Below, piece by piece: positions 1 through 8,389 of a DNA stretch of 64,000 nt. The notes under the pieces were generated by a model, which was given only the letters and a program-made list of their open reading frames with translations, was not told the origin of the DNA and ran no database searches. Each line of letters opens with the position of its first letter. Position 1 is the stretch's first letter. The DNA lies in the NCBI RefSeq assembly GCF_937468385.1, contig NZ_CALBWS010000022.1, positions 1 through 64,000 of the forward strand. Direction: 5' to 3'. A program made the translations under genes and the position numbers. Source of the stretch: Neobacillus rhizosphaerae (GTDB taxonomy: Bacteria; Bacillota; Bacilli; Bacillales; Cytobacillaceae).

Positions 1-339
1 TTAAAAAGGTAATATTGAATTAAGCTAAAGTAATCAGCTACCATATTTGGTGGCTTTTTTAATTAAGAGTTATTTGGTTATCTGAAATTTTTAAATGAAA
101 AATTGCAAAATAGAACCTTTAAAAAATAGGAATTTATTTTTATTGATTCCAATCATTGGTGTTTTGTCGGTCCTTTTTTAGTACGGGTAAACAAAATCTC
201 CAAAATGTTTACTCTGTACACAAGATTGTGAAGAAAGAATGTACTTAAGCTAGCGGGTGAGGGAGTGGAAGAAGGAAATTATTCAATAAATAGCGAAATG
301 TATTGAGGGGTGATTATTTCCAAATGGGGGATTTTAAGA
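1..339. other. left-edge intergenic region
   Basis: No gene is supported here. The only clear element is a terminator-like hairpin at 36-55 (AGCTACC, loop ATATTT, GGTGGCT) followed by six T on the plus strand. It probably ends a gene lying left of the window. The rest is AT-rich and leads into the GyrI-like gene. Confidence 0.5.
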
Positions 340-822
340 ATGAATATTTTAATAAAGGAATTACCTGAAACGGAAGTAGCGTTTATTAGACGTACTGGGA
401 GTTATTATGAACCTCAAGAACACTGGGGAAACCTGATTAATTGGGCAATTAGCAATGGGCTATTCCCACCTCAACAATCATTTATCGGAATTTCATTAGA
501 TAATCCTAATTTAATCGAAAGCAAGGATTGCCGCCATGATGCTTGTGTTACAATTCCTGACGGATTTGATAAAGAGAGACATAAAGATATGAAATTCAAA
601 AAATTGGATGGGGGGCATTATGCCTTGTATCACTTCTATGATACTCCTGATAAGTTGAATTTTGCTTACCAGTATATGTTTGTAGAATGGCTGCCAAATA
701 GCGATTATGATGCAGATTACGATAGATATAACCTTGAATTTAATATGAATAACCCTTCCGAAGACCCAGAGGGGAAATGTAAAGTTGATTTATTTGTACC
801 AGTAAAAAAAAGAATATCTTGA
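340..822 (+). CDS. GyrI-like small-molecule-binding domain protein
   Basis: 160 aa, matching in length and pattern the stand-alone GyrI/SbmC effector-binding domain found in AraC-type regulators and DNA gyrase inhibitor proteins. The N-terminus IKELPETEVAFIRRTGSYYE is the typical first strand of that fold. It is followed by a Trp-rich helix (EHWGNLINWAISNG) and, near the C-terminus, an acidic YDRYNLEFNMNNP segment and a hydrophobic DLFVPV last strand. No DNA-binding domain is present, so it probably acts as a free ligand binder. The ATG at 340 is preferred because GGGGG lies 9 nt upstream; the GTG at 310 has no well-spaced ribosome site. The fold is confident, the ligand unknown. Confidence 0.75.
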   Translation: MNILIKELPETEVAFIRRTGSYYEPQEHWGNLINWAISNGLFPPQQSFIGISLDNPNLIESKDCRHDACVTIPDGFDKERHKDMKFKKLDGGHYALYHFYDTPDKLNFAYQYMFVEWLPNSDYDADYDRYNLEFNMNNPSEDPEGKCKVDLFVPVKKRIS

Positions 823-922
823 AGAACTCTCGGGTTAATTTAAGAATATGTGCTACCAATCAATGCGGCATTTTTGTTATTCAACTATCGGTCATGTTAA
901 TTGAAGAAGAATGGGTTCCAGA

Positions 923-950
923 AGATCGTCATTAGAGGCGATCTTTTTTC
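923..950 (+). terminator. Rho-independent terminator
   Basis: AGATCG, a 10-nt loop, CGATCT, then a run of six T. It lies 100 bases past the GyrI-like gene and probably ends its transcript. Confidence 0.6.
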
Positions 951-1004
951 TTTGTCACTGTTTCAAATAAAAGAGTATTTTAAAAAAATAAACGTATGAC
1001 TCTC

Positions 1005-1032
1005 ACCTTTAGGAGCTAGTCCACATAACATA
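1005..1032 (+). promoter_or_regulatory. candidate sigma-K promoter of the Arg-rich repeat gene
   Basis: AC at 1005-1006, a 17-bp spacer, then CATAACATA at 1024-1032. This fits the mother-cell sigma-K pattern of AC, about 16 bp, CATANNNTA. It lies about 60 bp upstream of the AGGAGG ribosome site. Such short consensuses occur by chance; the support comes from its position in front of a coat-like gene. Confidence 0.45.
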
Positions 1033-1094
1033 CCTATGAAAGATTTAGTTGATCTTTCAAAATTTTATTTTTTAATCAGTAGGAGGTGTTATTA

Positions 1095-1646
1095 GTGGAA
1101 TTGTTTTCACAAAAAAATATTCAAGATGCAGTACAACTAGCTGAGACTCTTGGTTTAAGTGAGTTTATGTTTCAAAATCCTACTTCGGATCGTCGAAGAA
1201 CAGATAGCCGAAGAACAAGCCGTTTTAGGACAGATCGCAGAAGAAGTGATAGACGAAGAACAAGTCGTTTTAGAACAGATCGCAGAAGAACAGATAGCCG
1301 AAGAACAAGCCGTTTTAGAACAGATCGCAGAAGAACAGATAGCCGAAGAACAAGCCGTTTTAGAACAGATCGCAGAAGAACAGATAGCCGAAGAACAAGC
1401 CGTTTTAGAACAGATCACAGAAGAACAGATAGCCGAAGAACAAGCCGTTTTAGAACAGATCGCAGAAGAACAGATAGACGAAGAACATCCCGTTTTAGAA
1501 CAGATCGTCGAAGAACAGATAGGCGAAGAACATCCCGTTTTAGAACAGATCGTCGAAGAACAGATAGACGAAGAACATCCCGTTTTAGAACAGATCGCAG
1601 AAGAACGGATCGTCGTAGAAATGATCCGTGGGGCTGGATATTTTAA
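1095..1646 (+). CDS. Arg-rich tandem-repeat protein, probable CotG-like spore coat protein
   Basis: 183 aa. A short N-terminal part (MELFSQKNIQDAVQLAETLG) is followed by about nine copies of a 15-residue unit of the form RTSRFRTDRRRTDSR and a short tail ending NDPWGWIF. The repeat is encoded by a 45-bp unit at constant phase: the motif CGTTTTAG starts at 1221, 1266 and every 45 bp to 1581. Very basic, low-complexity tandem modules of this kind are typical of CotG-like outer coat proteins, and a sigma-K-like promoter lies upstream. The GTG at 1095 has AGGAGG 8 nt upstream. The repeats are also open in another plus frame (EEQIAEEQAVLEQIA) and on the minus strand, but only this frame has a good start site. 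Coat function is inferred. Confidence 0.6.
   Translation: MELFSQKNIQDAVQLAETLGLSEFMFQNPTSDRRRTDSRRTSRFRTDRRRSDRRRTSRFRTDRRRTDSRRTSRFRTDRRRTDSRRTSRFRTDRRRTDSRRTSRFRTDHRRTDSRRTSRFRTDRRRTDRRRTSRFRTDRRRTDRRRTSRFRTDRRRTDRRRTSRFRTDRRRTDRRRNDPWGWIF
1190..1625 (+). repeat. 45-bp tandem repeat array, about 9 copies
   Basis: Exact 45-bp periodicity across the Arg-rich gene. The last three copies share a variant (CATCCC instead of CAAGCC), so the array has diverged from its 3' end. Because 45 is a multiple of 3, unit gain or loss would keep the reading frame. Confidence 0.9.
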
Positions 1647-1703
1647 GAATGTACTTTAATCAATAAGTATAAGATTCATAGAAAGTATAACTAAAATATC
1701 TCT

Positions 1704-1735
1704 AAAAAGCACTCACAAGATTGAGTGCTTTTTTC
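1704..1735 (+). terminator. Rho-independent terminator
   Basis: AGCACTCA, a short loop, TGAGTGCT, followed by T5. It lies 60 bases past the Arg-rich gene. Confidence 0.8.
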
Positions 1736-1739
1736 CTAT

Positions 1740-2095
1740 TAAAGGTGTATATCAAATTACTTTTTCAACGACTGATTACGTATTTCAGATCTAATGGTCA
1801 GCATCTACGATGGATGTTAATTATTATGATGGGAGTAAACCTAAATCAATAGACTCTTTTCATAAAGTTTTTAGAAGCTTCTGTGGACGCAGGAGCTTTT
1901 TGTTTTTTAATGTTTTTCCTAATTGTAAAAAATTAGATCAAAATAGGTTATGTCTAATCCTATAATAGCAGCCTTTGCATGTAGATATAAAATACCTAAT
2001 TCTGGTCCTCACTAAAAATAAAGAGGGAAGGACGAAAATTTGCATTTGAAAGAAACAAACACTCCTTTTTTATTCAACAGAAACACATTTCCGGA
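1740..2095. other. intergenic region without a supported gene
   Basis: Contains a second hairpin at about 1870-1905 (AAGCTTCT/AGGAGCTT with a T run) that looks like a terminator. Short open stretches exist but have no ribosome binding site. It may be the decayed remains of an older gene. Confidence 0.3.
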
Positions 2096-2234
2096 CTTTT
2101 AATATGATATTTTTGACACAGAAGTCCAAAATATCATATTAAAAGTAATGTAGAATTGGTTTAATTATTATTAATTCGTATAAAAGAAGTAACGTCCGGA
2201 CTTTTGTGTCATTTTTGTCCGGACTTTTGTGTCA
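2096..2234. repeat. inverted and direct repeats upstream of xerS
   Basis: A perfect 18-bp inverted repeat (2096-2113 and 2128-2145) encloses a 14-bp spacer, TGACACAGAAGTCC. That spacer is a near inverse complement of a motif found twice directly downstream, GTCCGGACTTTTGTGTCA at 2194-2211 and 2217-2234. A further partial copy (CCGGACTTTT) starts at 2091. The arrangement resembles a recombinase or regulator binding region. Confidence 0.7.
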
Positions 2235-2281
2235 CTCGTCATTGTACAACAGAAGAAGTGAAGTTTTTGTAACTGCAAAAA

Positions 2282-2333
2282 ACATTATTACGTAAAATAT
2301 AAATTTGACGTAATAATGTATATACAGTAAGAT
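2282..2333 (+). promoter_or_regulatory. sigma-A-like promoter with overlapping operator dyad for xerS
   Basis: TTGACG at 2305-2310, 17 bp, TAAGAT at 2328-2333. A perfect 12-bp inverted repeat (ACATTATTACGT at 2282-2293 and ACGTAATAATGT at 2308-2319, spacer 14) overlaps the -35 box. It suggests repression, or the binding of the recombinase itself. Confidence 0.5.
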
Positions 2334-2351
2334 GTAGAAGTGAGGTGTTAT

Positions 2352-3440
2352 ATGGTAAATCAGACAAAACAACAAAATTATAAAAAATTGCAAACCTTAC
2401 TTAATGAATTACCCTGGTATGTTGAAGAATTTATTAATCATAAGCTAAGAAAACTTTCTACAGCGTCATTGTTCAATTATTGTCATGATTATAAAATTTT
2501 TTTTAATTGGATGATTAGTGAGCAATTATCGTCCGGTACCGTCAAGGAAATCCCCTTGGAGCGATTGGAACAAATGACAGTTCTTGAGGTGGAAAACTTT
2601 TTAAACTATCTTCACTATCAATTAAATAATAAAGAACTTACTGTGAATCGTAAATTATCTGCGTTAAAATCCCTGTTTAATTATTTGCAAAATATTGCTG
2701 AAACACCAGATTTAAAGCCGTATATCAATCGAAATGTGATGGCGAAAATAGAATTCAATGAAGTGAAAGAAAGCATGGAAACGAAAGCGAATAAAATGGA
2801 AGGAAAAATTTTACTTGGGGATGAATATGAGAAGTTCCGCTTATTTGTGGCCAATGATTACGGTGAATTGAATAAAGATAACAAAAAAATATTTAATTTT
2901 TATCAGTTAAACAAAGAACGGGATACGGCAATTGTATCGTTAATTTTAGGTTCCGGACTGCGTCTCTCGGAGTTAATTGGCATTGAATTAGATGATATCG
3001 ATTTTAGCAAGTATTGTGTAAGAGTAATCAGAAAAGGAAATAAAGAACAATTCGTTTACTTCAGCCAGGTTGCCATGGTCGACCTACAAGAATATCTAGC
3101 TATTAGGACTGCTAAGTACCAAGTTGATAAAAATAATAAGGCTTTGTTCATTTCTGCTCCAATGGGTCCTAAAGGAAAATCACGGAGACTTACCGCCAGA
3201 TCTGTCGAAAAATTAATTGAAAAGTATGCAACTGCATTTGGCAAACCATCATTATCCGTCCATAAGTTGAGACATTCGTTTGCTACCAGATACCATGCAG
3301 AAATCAATGATGTCCCAAAGTTAAGACGGCAATTAGGCCATTCATCGATTCAAACAACGATGATTTACACGCACATTAAAAACGATGATCTAAAAATTGC
3401 TGTCGATAAAATGGATATGCCGAAAGATATAGTTGAATGA
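2352..3440 (+). CDS. xerS: XerS-type tyrosine recombinase
   Basis: 362 aa, the length of XerS-like integrases rather than of XerC/XerD (about 300). An N-terminal SAM-like DNA-binding domain (residues about 20-130) is followed by the catalytic domain. Visible catalytic pattern: Arg in GSGLRLSELIGI, Lys in IRKGNKE, HKLRHSFATR (His-x-x-Arg), LGHSS and the C-terminal nucleophile Tyr in TTMIYTH. XerS proteins resolve chromosome dimers in streptococci; in Bacillaceae they coexist with CodV/RipX, so a role on another element is possible. ATG 2352 follows a GAGGTG site. The stand-alone gene behind an inverted repeat and direct repeats is unusual. Confidence 0.8.
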   Translation: MVNQTKQQNYKKLQTLLNELPWYVEEFINHKLRKLSTASLFNYCHDYKIFFNWMISEQLSSGTVKEIPLERLEQMTVLEVENFLNYLHYQLNNKELTVNRKLSALKSLFNYLQNIAETPDLKPYINRNVMAKIEFNEVKESMETKANKMEGKILLGDEYEKFRLFVANDYGELNKDNKKIFNFYQLNKERDTAIVSLILGSGLRLSELIGIELDDIDFSKYCVRVIRKGNKEQFVYFSQVAMVDLQEYLAIRTAKYQVDKNNKALFISAPMGPKGKSRRLTARSVEKLIEKYATAFGKPSLSVHKLRHSFATRYHAEINDVPKLRRQLGHSSIQTTMIYTHIKNDDLKIAVDKMDMPKDIVE

Positions 3441-3454
3441 AGAAAAAAATTACA

Positions 3455-3512
3455 ATATGTAGCAGCTGCCATTTATGGACGTGCAGCTGTAATTTTTGTT
3501 TTTTTAGTTAAC
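3455..3512 (+). terminator. terminator of the recombinase gene
   Basis: GCAGCTGC and GTGCAGCTG form a stem, followed by TAATTTTTGTTTTTTT. It lies directly downstream of the stop codon. Confidence 0.6.
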
Positions 3513-4000
3513 ATAACATTTATTATGTTACCTATTTTAAAACTGTCTCATTGACTAAGTATACTTAAGATAATGAGACGAAATAAAATTTTCACAAAAG
3601 ATTCTATTAAAATCATTAAATCAATATTTTAATGAGTGGTTTTAGTTCATATAGATTTTAACTTGCTACTCATAACCAATAGAAATATTTTTAGACTGCT
3701 AATTTTTAATAATTTACTCAAACGTGAGTTTATCTTGATTTTTTTGTAATAAATATAATAATTGTCATTTATTTCTTTTATTCAATTTCCCTATTATTAC
3801 TTTTACTTATACATTTCAAAAGGATAAATCCCGTATTTTGCTTACCTTCTTTATAAAATTGACCCCTCCCCTGCTTTCATTAATCCCTTCTTTTCTTTTT
3901 TTGTTAGCTAAGAAACTTGGATTTTGCATTCGAAATCAAATCATAAAATGGAGCGGGAATTTTTCGAGGAGATTTTTACGAAACTTTTTGGAGTAAATTA
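3513..4000. other. intergenic region
   Basis: No gene. A nested dyad at 3545-3579 (GTCTCATT/AATGAGAC) contains the self-complementary 12-mer TAAGTATACTTA and could be an operator or a small hairpin. The rest is AT-rich with nothing recognised. Confidence 0.4.
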
Positions 4001-4032
4001 GTGCTTAGAAAGCTTTCCAGCTTTCTAAGCAC
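4001..4032. terminator. perfect 14-bp hairpin after the ABC exporter operon
   Basis: GTGCTTAGAAAGCT, loop TTCC, AGCTTTCTAAGCAC. It follows the last gene of the minus-strand operon by 11 bases. It lacks a strong T run, so termination efficiency is uncertain. Confidence 0.6.
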
Positions 4033-4043
4033 TAGATAGTTAA

Positions 4044-5945
4044 TTACCCAACACTTTCTATTCCATTGCGTTTAGTAAATTGACTATTATACAAGTCAGC
4101 ATAAAAACCGTCTTTTTCTAACAATTCCTGATGATTCCCTTTTTCAATTACACTTCCATGATTCATCACTAGGATTAAATCTGCGTCGCGAATTGTTGAT
4201 AGCCGGTGAGCGATAATAAAGCTTGTGCGTCCCTTCATCAAATGGTTCATTGCTTTTTGAATCTGAACTTCTGTCCGGGTATCCACACTGCTCGTTGCTT
4301 CATCAAGAATTAATATGGCAGGATTAGCAAGAATTGCTCGTGCAATCGTTAATAATTGCTTTTGACCTTGTGAGATATTAGAAGCTTCCTCGTTCAAAAT
4401 CGTATCATAACCTTCTGGCAGCGTTCGAATAAAATGGTCAGCATTGGCTGCTCGCGCTGCTGCAACAATTTCTGCTTCTGTTGCTCCTTCTCGACCATAA
4501 GCTATATTTTCACGGATCGAACTATTGAAGAGCCAGGTATCTTGAAGCACCATTCCAAACAGACCTCTCAGATGCTCCCTTTTTAAATCCCGAGTATCAA
4601 TTCCATCAATTACTATTTTACCTGAATTAATTTCATAGAAACGCATTAATAAATTTATCAGCGTTGTTTTCCCTGCGCCTGTAGGTCCAACAATTGCAAT
4701 TCGCTGTCCTGGTTTCACATCAATATTCATGTCATCAATAAGTGGTTCATTTTCATTATAACCGAAGGAAACATGTTCGAACCTAACTTCCCCATTTGGA
4801 GTAACGATCTCTGCAGCAGCAACCGCTTCAGGCACTTCTTCCGTTTCATCTAATATTTCAAATACACGTTCCGCACTTGCAATCGTTGATTGGATTACGT
4901 TCGCGATATTAGCGGTTTGGGTAATTGGTTGGCTAAATTGTCTTGCATATTGAATAAAAGCTTGAATATCTCCAATTTCAATCGCCTTTTTCGTTACCAA
5001 TATACCCCCAACTACCGATACAAGCACATAGCCAATATTATTGATAAACGACATTAATGGCATGATCATGCCAGACATAAATTGAGCCTTCCAGCCTGAT
5101 TGATAAAGTGCTTCATTGGTTTCTTCAAATTTTTCTATCGATTTTTGTTCTTGGCCAAAAACTTTGATAACCTTATGACCCGTGTACATTTCTTCCACGT
5201 GCCCGTTAAGTTGACCAAGTGATTTTTGTTGGCCCTTAAAATAGGTTTGTGATTTTTTCGCTATTTTCATAATGGCAACAAAGCTGAGTGGGAGTGTTAA
5301 GACCACTATTAGTGTCATCAGTGGACTAATCGAAAGCATCATTACAATGACCCCAATTAAAGTTACAACTGATGTGATCAGCTGGGTTAAACTTTGCTGA
5401 AGTGTGGTACTGATATTATCCACATCATTTACAGCCCTACTTAGAATTTCACCATGGGTACGGGAGTCAAAGTATTTTAACGGCAGCCGGTTGAGCTTTT
5501 CCTCCACTTCTTTACGGAGATTGTAGACCGTTTTTTGTGCCACCCCCGCCATGATATACTGTTGAATATAAGCAAAAGCTGCACTCAAAATATAAAGTCC
5601 TATCAACAGAAGAACAATTTGACCAATATAATCAAAATCAATTTTGGCACCAGGAACCCCTCTAAGTTTCATCATTAGACCTTCAAACAGTTTTGTCGTT
5701 GCCTTACCCATAATTTTTGGGCTGACAATCGCAAATACAGTACTAATGATCGCTGTAATCAACACGGATAACAGCTGTAATTTATGAGGTTTCAAATAAC
5801 CTATTAATCTTTTTAGTGTTCCTTTAAAATTCTTTGCTTTTTGGATGGGCATTCCCATACCCATGGGACCGAATCCCCCGCCTGGACCAGGTCTTCCCCC
5901 TCCAGGACCTTGTTGAGGTTTGTGGTTATTGGAATCTCTGCTCAT
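4044..5945 (-). CDS. yfiC: heterodimeric ABC exporter, YfiC-type subunit
   Basis: 633 aa half-transporter: a Gly/Pro/Met-rich N-terminal extension (about 30 residues), a six-helix membrane domain (about 55-350) and an ATPase domain. Walker A is GPTGAGKTT, Walker B ILILDEATSS with catalytic Glu, and the H-loop is IIAHRLST. The signature is ISQGQ instead of LSGGQ. The partner gene carries the opposite defects, as in heterodimeric exporters with one degenerate ATP site. Its start overlaps the partner's stop by 4 bp (ATGA), so the two are translationally coupled. The B. subtilis yfiB/yfiC pair is the closest match; the substrate is unknown, probably a drug or lipid-like compound. Confidence 0.85.
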   Translation of the reverse strand: MSRDSNNHKPQQGPGGGRPGPGGGFGPMGMGMPIQKAKNFKGTLKRLIGYLKPHKLQLLSVLITAIISTVFAIVSPKIMGKATTKLFEGLMMKLRGVPGAKIDFDYIGQIVLLLIGLYILSAAFAYIQQYIMAGVAQKTVYNLRKEVEEKLNRLPLKYFDSRTHGEILSRAVNDVDNISTTLQQSLTQLITSVVTLIGVIVMMLSISPLMTLIVVLTLPLSFVAIMKIAKKSQTYFKGQQKSLGQLNGHVEEMYTGHKVIKVFGQEQKSIEKFEETNEALYQSGWKAQFMSGMIMPLMSFINNIGYVLVSVVGGILVTKKAIEIGDIQAFIQYARQFSQPITQTANIANVIQSTIASAERVFEILDETEEVPEAVAAAEIVTPNGEVRFEHVSFGYNENEPLIDDMNIDVKPGQRIAIVGPTGAGKTTLINLLMRFYEINSGKIVIDGIDTRDLKREHLRGLFGMVLQDTWLFNSSIRENIAYGREGATEAEIVAAARAANADHFIRTLPEGYDTILNEEASNISQGQKQLLTIARAILANPAILILDEATSSVDTRTEVQIQKAMNHLMKGRTSFIIAHRLSTIRDADLILVMNHGSVIEKGNHQELLEKDGFYADLYNSQFTKRNGIESVG

Positions 5946-7669
5946 GCGATTTCCTCCTCTGACAGCTGTGACATAACAATTTCACGATAAACCGCACAGG
6001 TTTCCATTAACTCCTTATGTCTTCCAATTCCAGCAATTTCGCCATTATCGAGGACAATAATCTGATCGGCATCCATAATCGTGCTTACACGTTGGGCAAC
6101 GATTAGCATTGTGGAAGAAGTGGTTTCTGCTTTTAAAGCAGCACGGAGCTTAGCATCTGTTTTAAAATCTAACGCTGAAAAACTATCATCAAAAATATAG
6201 ACTTCTGGTTTTCTTACTAGAGCTCTTGCAATCGACAAACGCTGTTTTTGCCCACCAGAAACATTTGTTCCACCTTGAGCAATGACCGAATTGAACCCAG
6301 CTGGCATATTTTCGATAAACTCAATTGCCTGTGCAATTTCTGCTGCATGGTGCACGTCGGCATCACTTGCATCTTCTTTTCCGTATCGGATATTTTCTGA
6401 AATGGTACCGGTAAAAAGTACAGCTTGCTGCGGTACAAAACCAATCTTTTCGCGAAGGCTTTCCTGCGTAATTTCACGTACATCTGCTCCGTCGACAAGC
6501 ACCCTACCACTTTCAATATCATAAAAACGAGGAATCAAATTAATAAGTGTCGATTTACCGGAGCCGGTCCCGCCAATAATAGCCGTTACTTCTCCCGGGT
6601 TCATTTTAAAAGAAATATTTGAAATAGCAGGCATTTCTGCACCAGGATAGCTAAAGGTTACATTTTGAAATTCTACTTGCCCTTTTTTAGCTTTTGCGGA
6701 AACAGGTTCAGACGGATCTTGAATATCCGCAACCGTTTCAAACACTTCGTTAATTCTAACGGCTGATACCGATGCTCTTGGAATCATCACGAACATCATC
6801 GATAACATAACAAAGGAGAACATTATTTGCATCGCATATTGAAGAAACGCCATCATGTCGCCAACTTCCATATGGCCATTACTTATCCGAATTCCCCCAA
6901 ACCAAACAATCGCTACTGTTGTAAGGTTAAGAACAATCATCATTATGGGCATCATCGCGGCCATGAGTTTATTAACCTTAATAGCTGTTTGCGTTAGATC
7001 CCAGTTTGCTTCATTAAAACGTTTTTTCTCATGATTAACACGGTTAAATGAACGAATGACACGGATACCGGTTAAATTTTCTCTTAAAACTCGATTAAGT
7101 TTATCCAACTTAACTTGCATTGCTTTAAATAGAGGAATTCCTTTTCGCGCAATAACGATAATCGTAATGACAAGAACAGGTAAAGACACTGCCAAAACTA
7201 AGGTTAATTTCGTATCTTTTGATAAGGCCATAATGATACCGCCAATACACATCATTGGAGCCATCACCATCATCCTTAGCATCATCACTAATACCTGCTG
7301 GATTTGCGTAATATCGTTTGTTGTCCTGGTAATTAAGGAAGCAGTCCCGAGCTTATCAAACTCATATAATGAAAAATTACCAACATGAGAAAATAGCTTG
7401 CTCCGAAGTAATTTACCGAAACCAGCTGCAGCCTTTGCAGAATAGAAGCTGGCAACGATAGAACAAATCATACCTCCAGCTGCAACCAGCAACATTAGGC
7501 CGCCAATTTTCCAAATATAATGGGTATCGCCTGTAACCACGCCATTATCGACAATATCTGCCATTAATGTAGGTAAATAAAGCTCAGCTAATGACTGCAG
7601 AAGGACAAGGCCTAAAACCAAGTAAATCGGTATTTGAAATGGTTTCAAAAATCTACTTAATTTTATCAA
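5942..7669 (-). CDS. yfiB: heterodimeric ABC exporter, YfiB-type subunit with degenerate ATP site
   Basis: 575 aa: membrane domain (about 10-310) and ATPase domain with Walker A GGTGSGKST and a canonical VSGGQ signature. The Walker B is VYIFDDS, with Asp in place of the catalytic Glu, and the H-loop is IVAQRVST, with Gln in place of His. This is the non-hydrolysing half of a heterodimeric exporter. The start is a TTG at 7669 preceded by AGGGAG. It lies downstream of the marR gene and is presumably controlled by it. Confidence 0.85.
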   Translation of the reverse strand: MIKLSRFLKPFQIPIYLVLGLVLLQSLAELYLPTLMADIVDNGVVTGDTHYIWKIGGLMLLVAAGGMICSIVASFYSAKAAAGFGKLLRSKLFSHVGNFSLYEFDKLGTASLITRTTNDITQIQQVLVMMLRMMVMAPMMCIGGIIMALSKDTKLTLVLAVSLPVLVITIIVIARKGIPLFKAMQVKLDKLNRVLRENLTGIRVIRSFNRVNHEKKRFNEANWDLTQTAIKVNKLMAAMMPIMMIVLNLTTVAIVWFGGIRISNGHMEVGDMMAFLQYAMQIMFSFVMLSMMFVMIPRASVSAVRINEVFETVADIQDPSEPVSAKAKKGQVEFQNVTFSYPGAEMPAISNISFKMNPGEVTAIIGGTGSGKSTLINLIPRFYDIESGRVLVDGADVREITQESLREKIGFVPQQAVLFTGTISENIRYGKEDASDADVHHAAEIAQAIEFIENMPAGFNSVIAQGGTNVSGGQKQRLSIARALVRKPEVYIFDDSFSALDFKTDAKLRAALKAETTSSTMLIVAQRVSTIMDADQIIVLDNGEIAGIGRHKELMETCAVYREIVMSQLSEEEIA

Positions 7670-7782
7670 TTGGGTTCAACTCCCTATTAAATTGTTAATG
7701 AATACACAATACAATATATTTATGAACTGAATATGAACTAGTAATTCACTCCATTTTCTCAAACTTTCACTATCTTAACCTA

Positions 7783-8232
7783 TTAGCGATTTAGTTCACT
7801 AAAATAGTGTTGAACTTTAGTGAGTAAATCAGCAAATTGCTCACTTTCCTCTTCACCTAAATAATCAATTAAACCAGTAAAGGTTTCAGTGAACCGAATT
7901 CTCGCTTTCGCTGTAGCCTCCATCCCTGTTGGTGTAAGTTTAATTTTAACAGCACGTCTATCTTCTGGATCAACTGTGCGCTCCACTAAGCCATCCTTTT
8001 CAAGGTTATTTATGATTTGTGTAACGGTCGGAGGAGTAACCTGCAATCGTTGACTAATTTCTGATAGCTTCATCTCGTAATCTTTTTCATTAGCACCTTG
8101 TTGAATCGTTGCTAGAACCTTGAATTCACTTGGATTATGTCCCGAAATCTTCTTATCATGCCAACCCGTCTTTCTAAATTGCATAAACGCTTTAAGAAGC
8201 TTTTGTGCTGTGGCGCTTTCGATATCAGCCAC
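7783..8232 (-). CDS. MarR family transcriptional regulator
   Basis: 149 aa winged-helix regulator. The DNA-binding core is visible as LSEISQRLQVTPPTVTQIINNLEKDGLVERTVDPEDRRAVKIKLT, whose wing DPEDRRAVKI is the family hallmark (described in pieces; residues about 55-100). GTG 8232 follows AGGTGG by 5 nt and is preferred over the GTG at 8241, which lies inside the ribosome site. It is the first gene of the exporter operon. A 10-bp dyad overlaps its promoter, so autoregulation and control of the exporter by a small ligand are expected. Confidence 0.85.
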   Translation of the reverse strand: MADIESATAQKLLKAFMQFRKTGWHDKKISGHNPSEFKVLATIQQGANEKDYEMKLSEISQRLQVTPPTVTQIINNLEKDGLVERTVDPEDRRAVKIKLTPTGMEATAKARIRFTETFTGLIDYLGEEESEQFADLLTKVQHYFSELNR

Positions 8233-8265
8233 TATTCCCACCTCAATTTTTAAGTGTAGTCATAT

Positions 8266-8325
8266 TACTTAGGTAACTTAATAATTAACATACCTAAGTA
8301 TATTCCTAGCCATTGACACCGTCAA
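8266..8325 (-). promoter_or_regulatory. marR promoter with overlapping MarR operator
   Basis: On the minus strand TTGACG (8325-8320), 17 bp, TATACT (8302-8297). A perfect inverted repeat, TACTTAGGTA/TACCTAAGTA (8266-8275 and 8291-8300, spacer 15 bp), overlaps the -10 box and the start region. This is the classical layout of an autorepressed MarR operon. Confidence 0.65.
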
Positions 8326-8337
8326 TTTTTTTGCAAA

Positions 8338-8362
8338 AAAAAACACAGGTTTTCCTGTGTTT
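8338..8362 (-). terminator. terminator of the secreted protein gene
   Basis: AAACACAGG, loop TTTT, CCTGTGTTT, followed on the minus strand by a long T run. Confidence 0.85.
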
Positions 8363-8389
8363 ATGAACTGCTTACTTTTGATTGTTTAT

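Noticed and set aside
1155..1418. Cys/Ser-rich minus-strand frame over the same array
   Set aside because: It is an antisense shadow of the repeat, with no start signals.
1159..1659. Acidic EEQIAEEQAVLEQIA-type frame over the 45-bp array
   Set aside because: It has no ribosome site and starts within the Arg-rich gene; the frame is open only because the repeat is free of stops in several frames.
1800..1950. Possible small gene starting at an ATG near 1813
   Set aside because: There is no ribosome site, and a terminator hairpin lies inside the frame.
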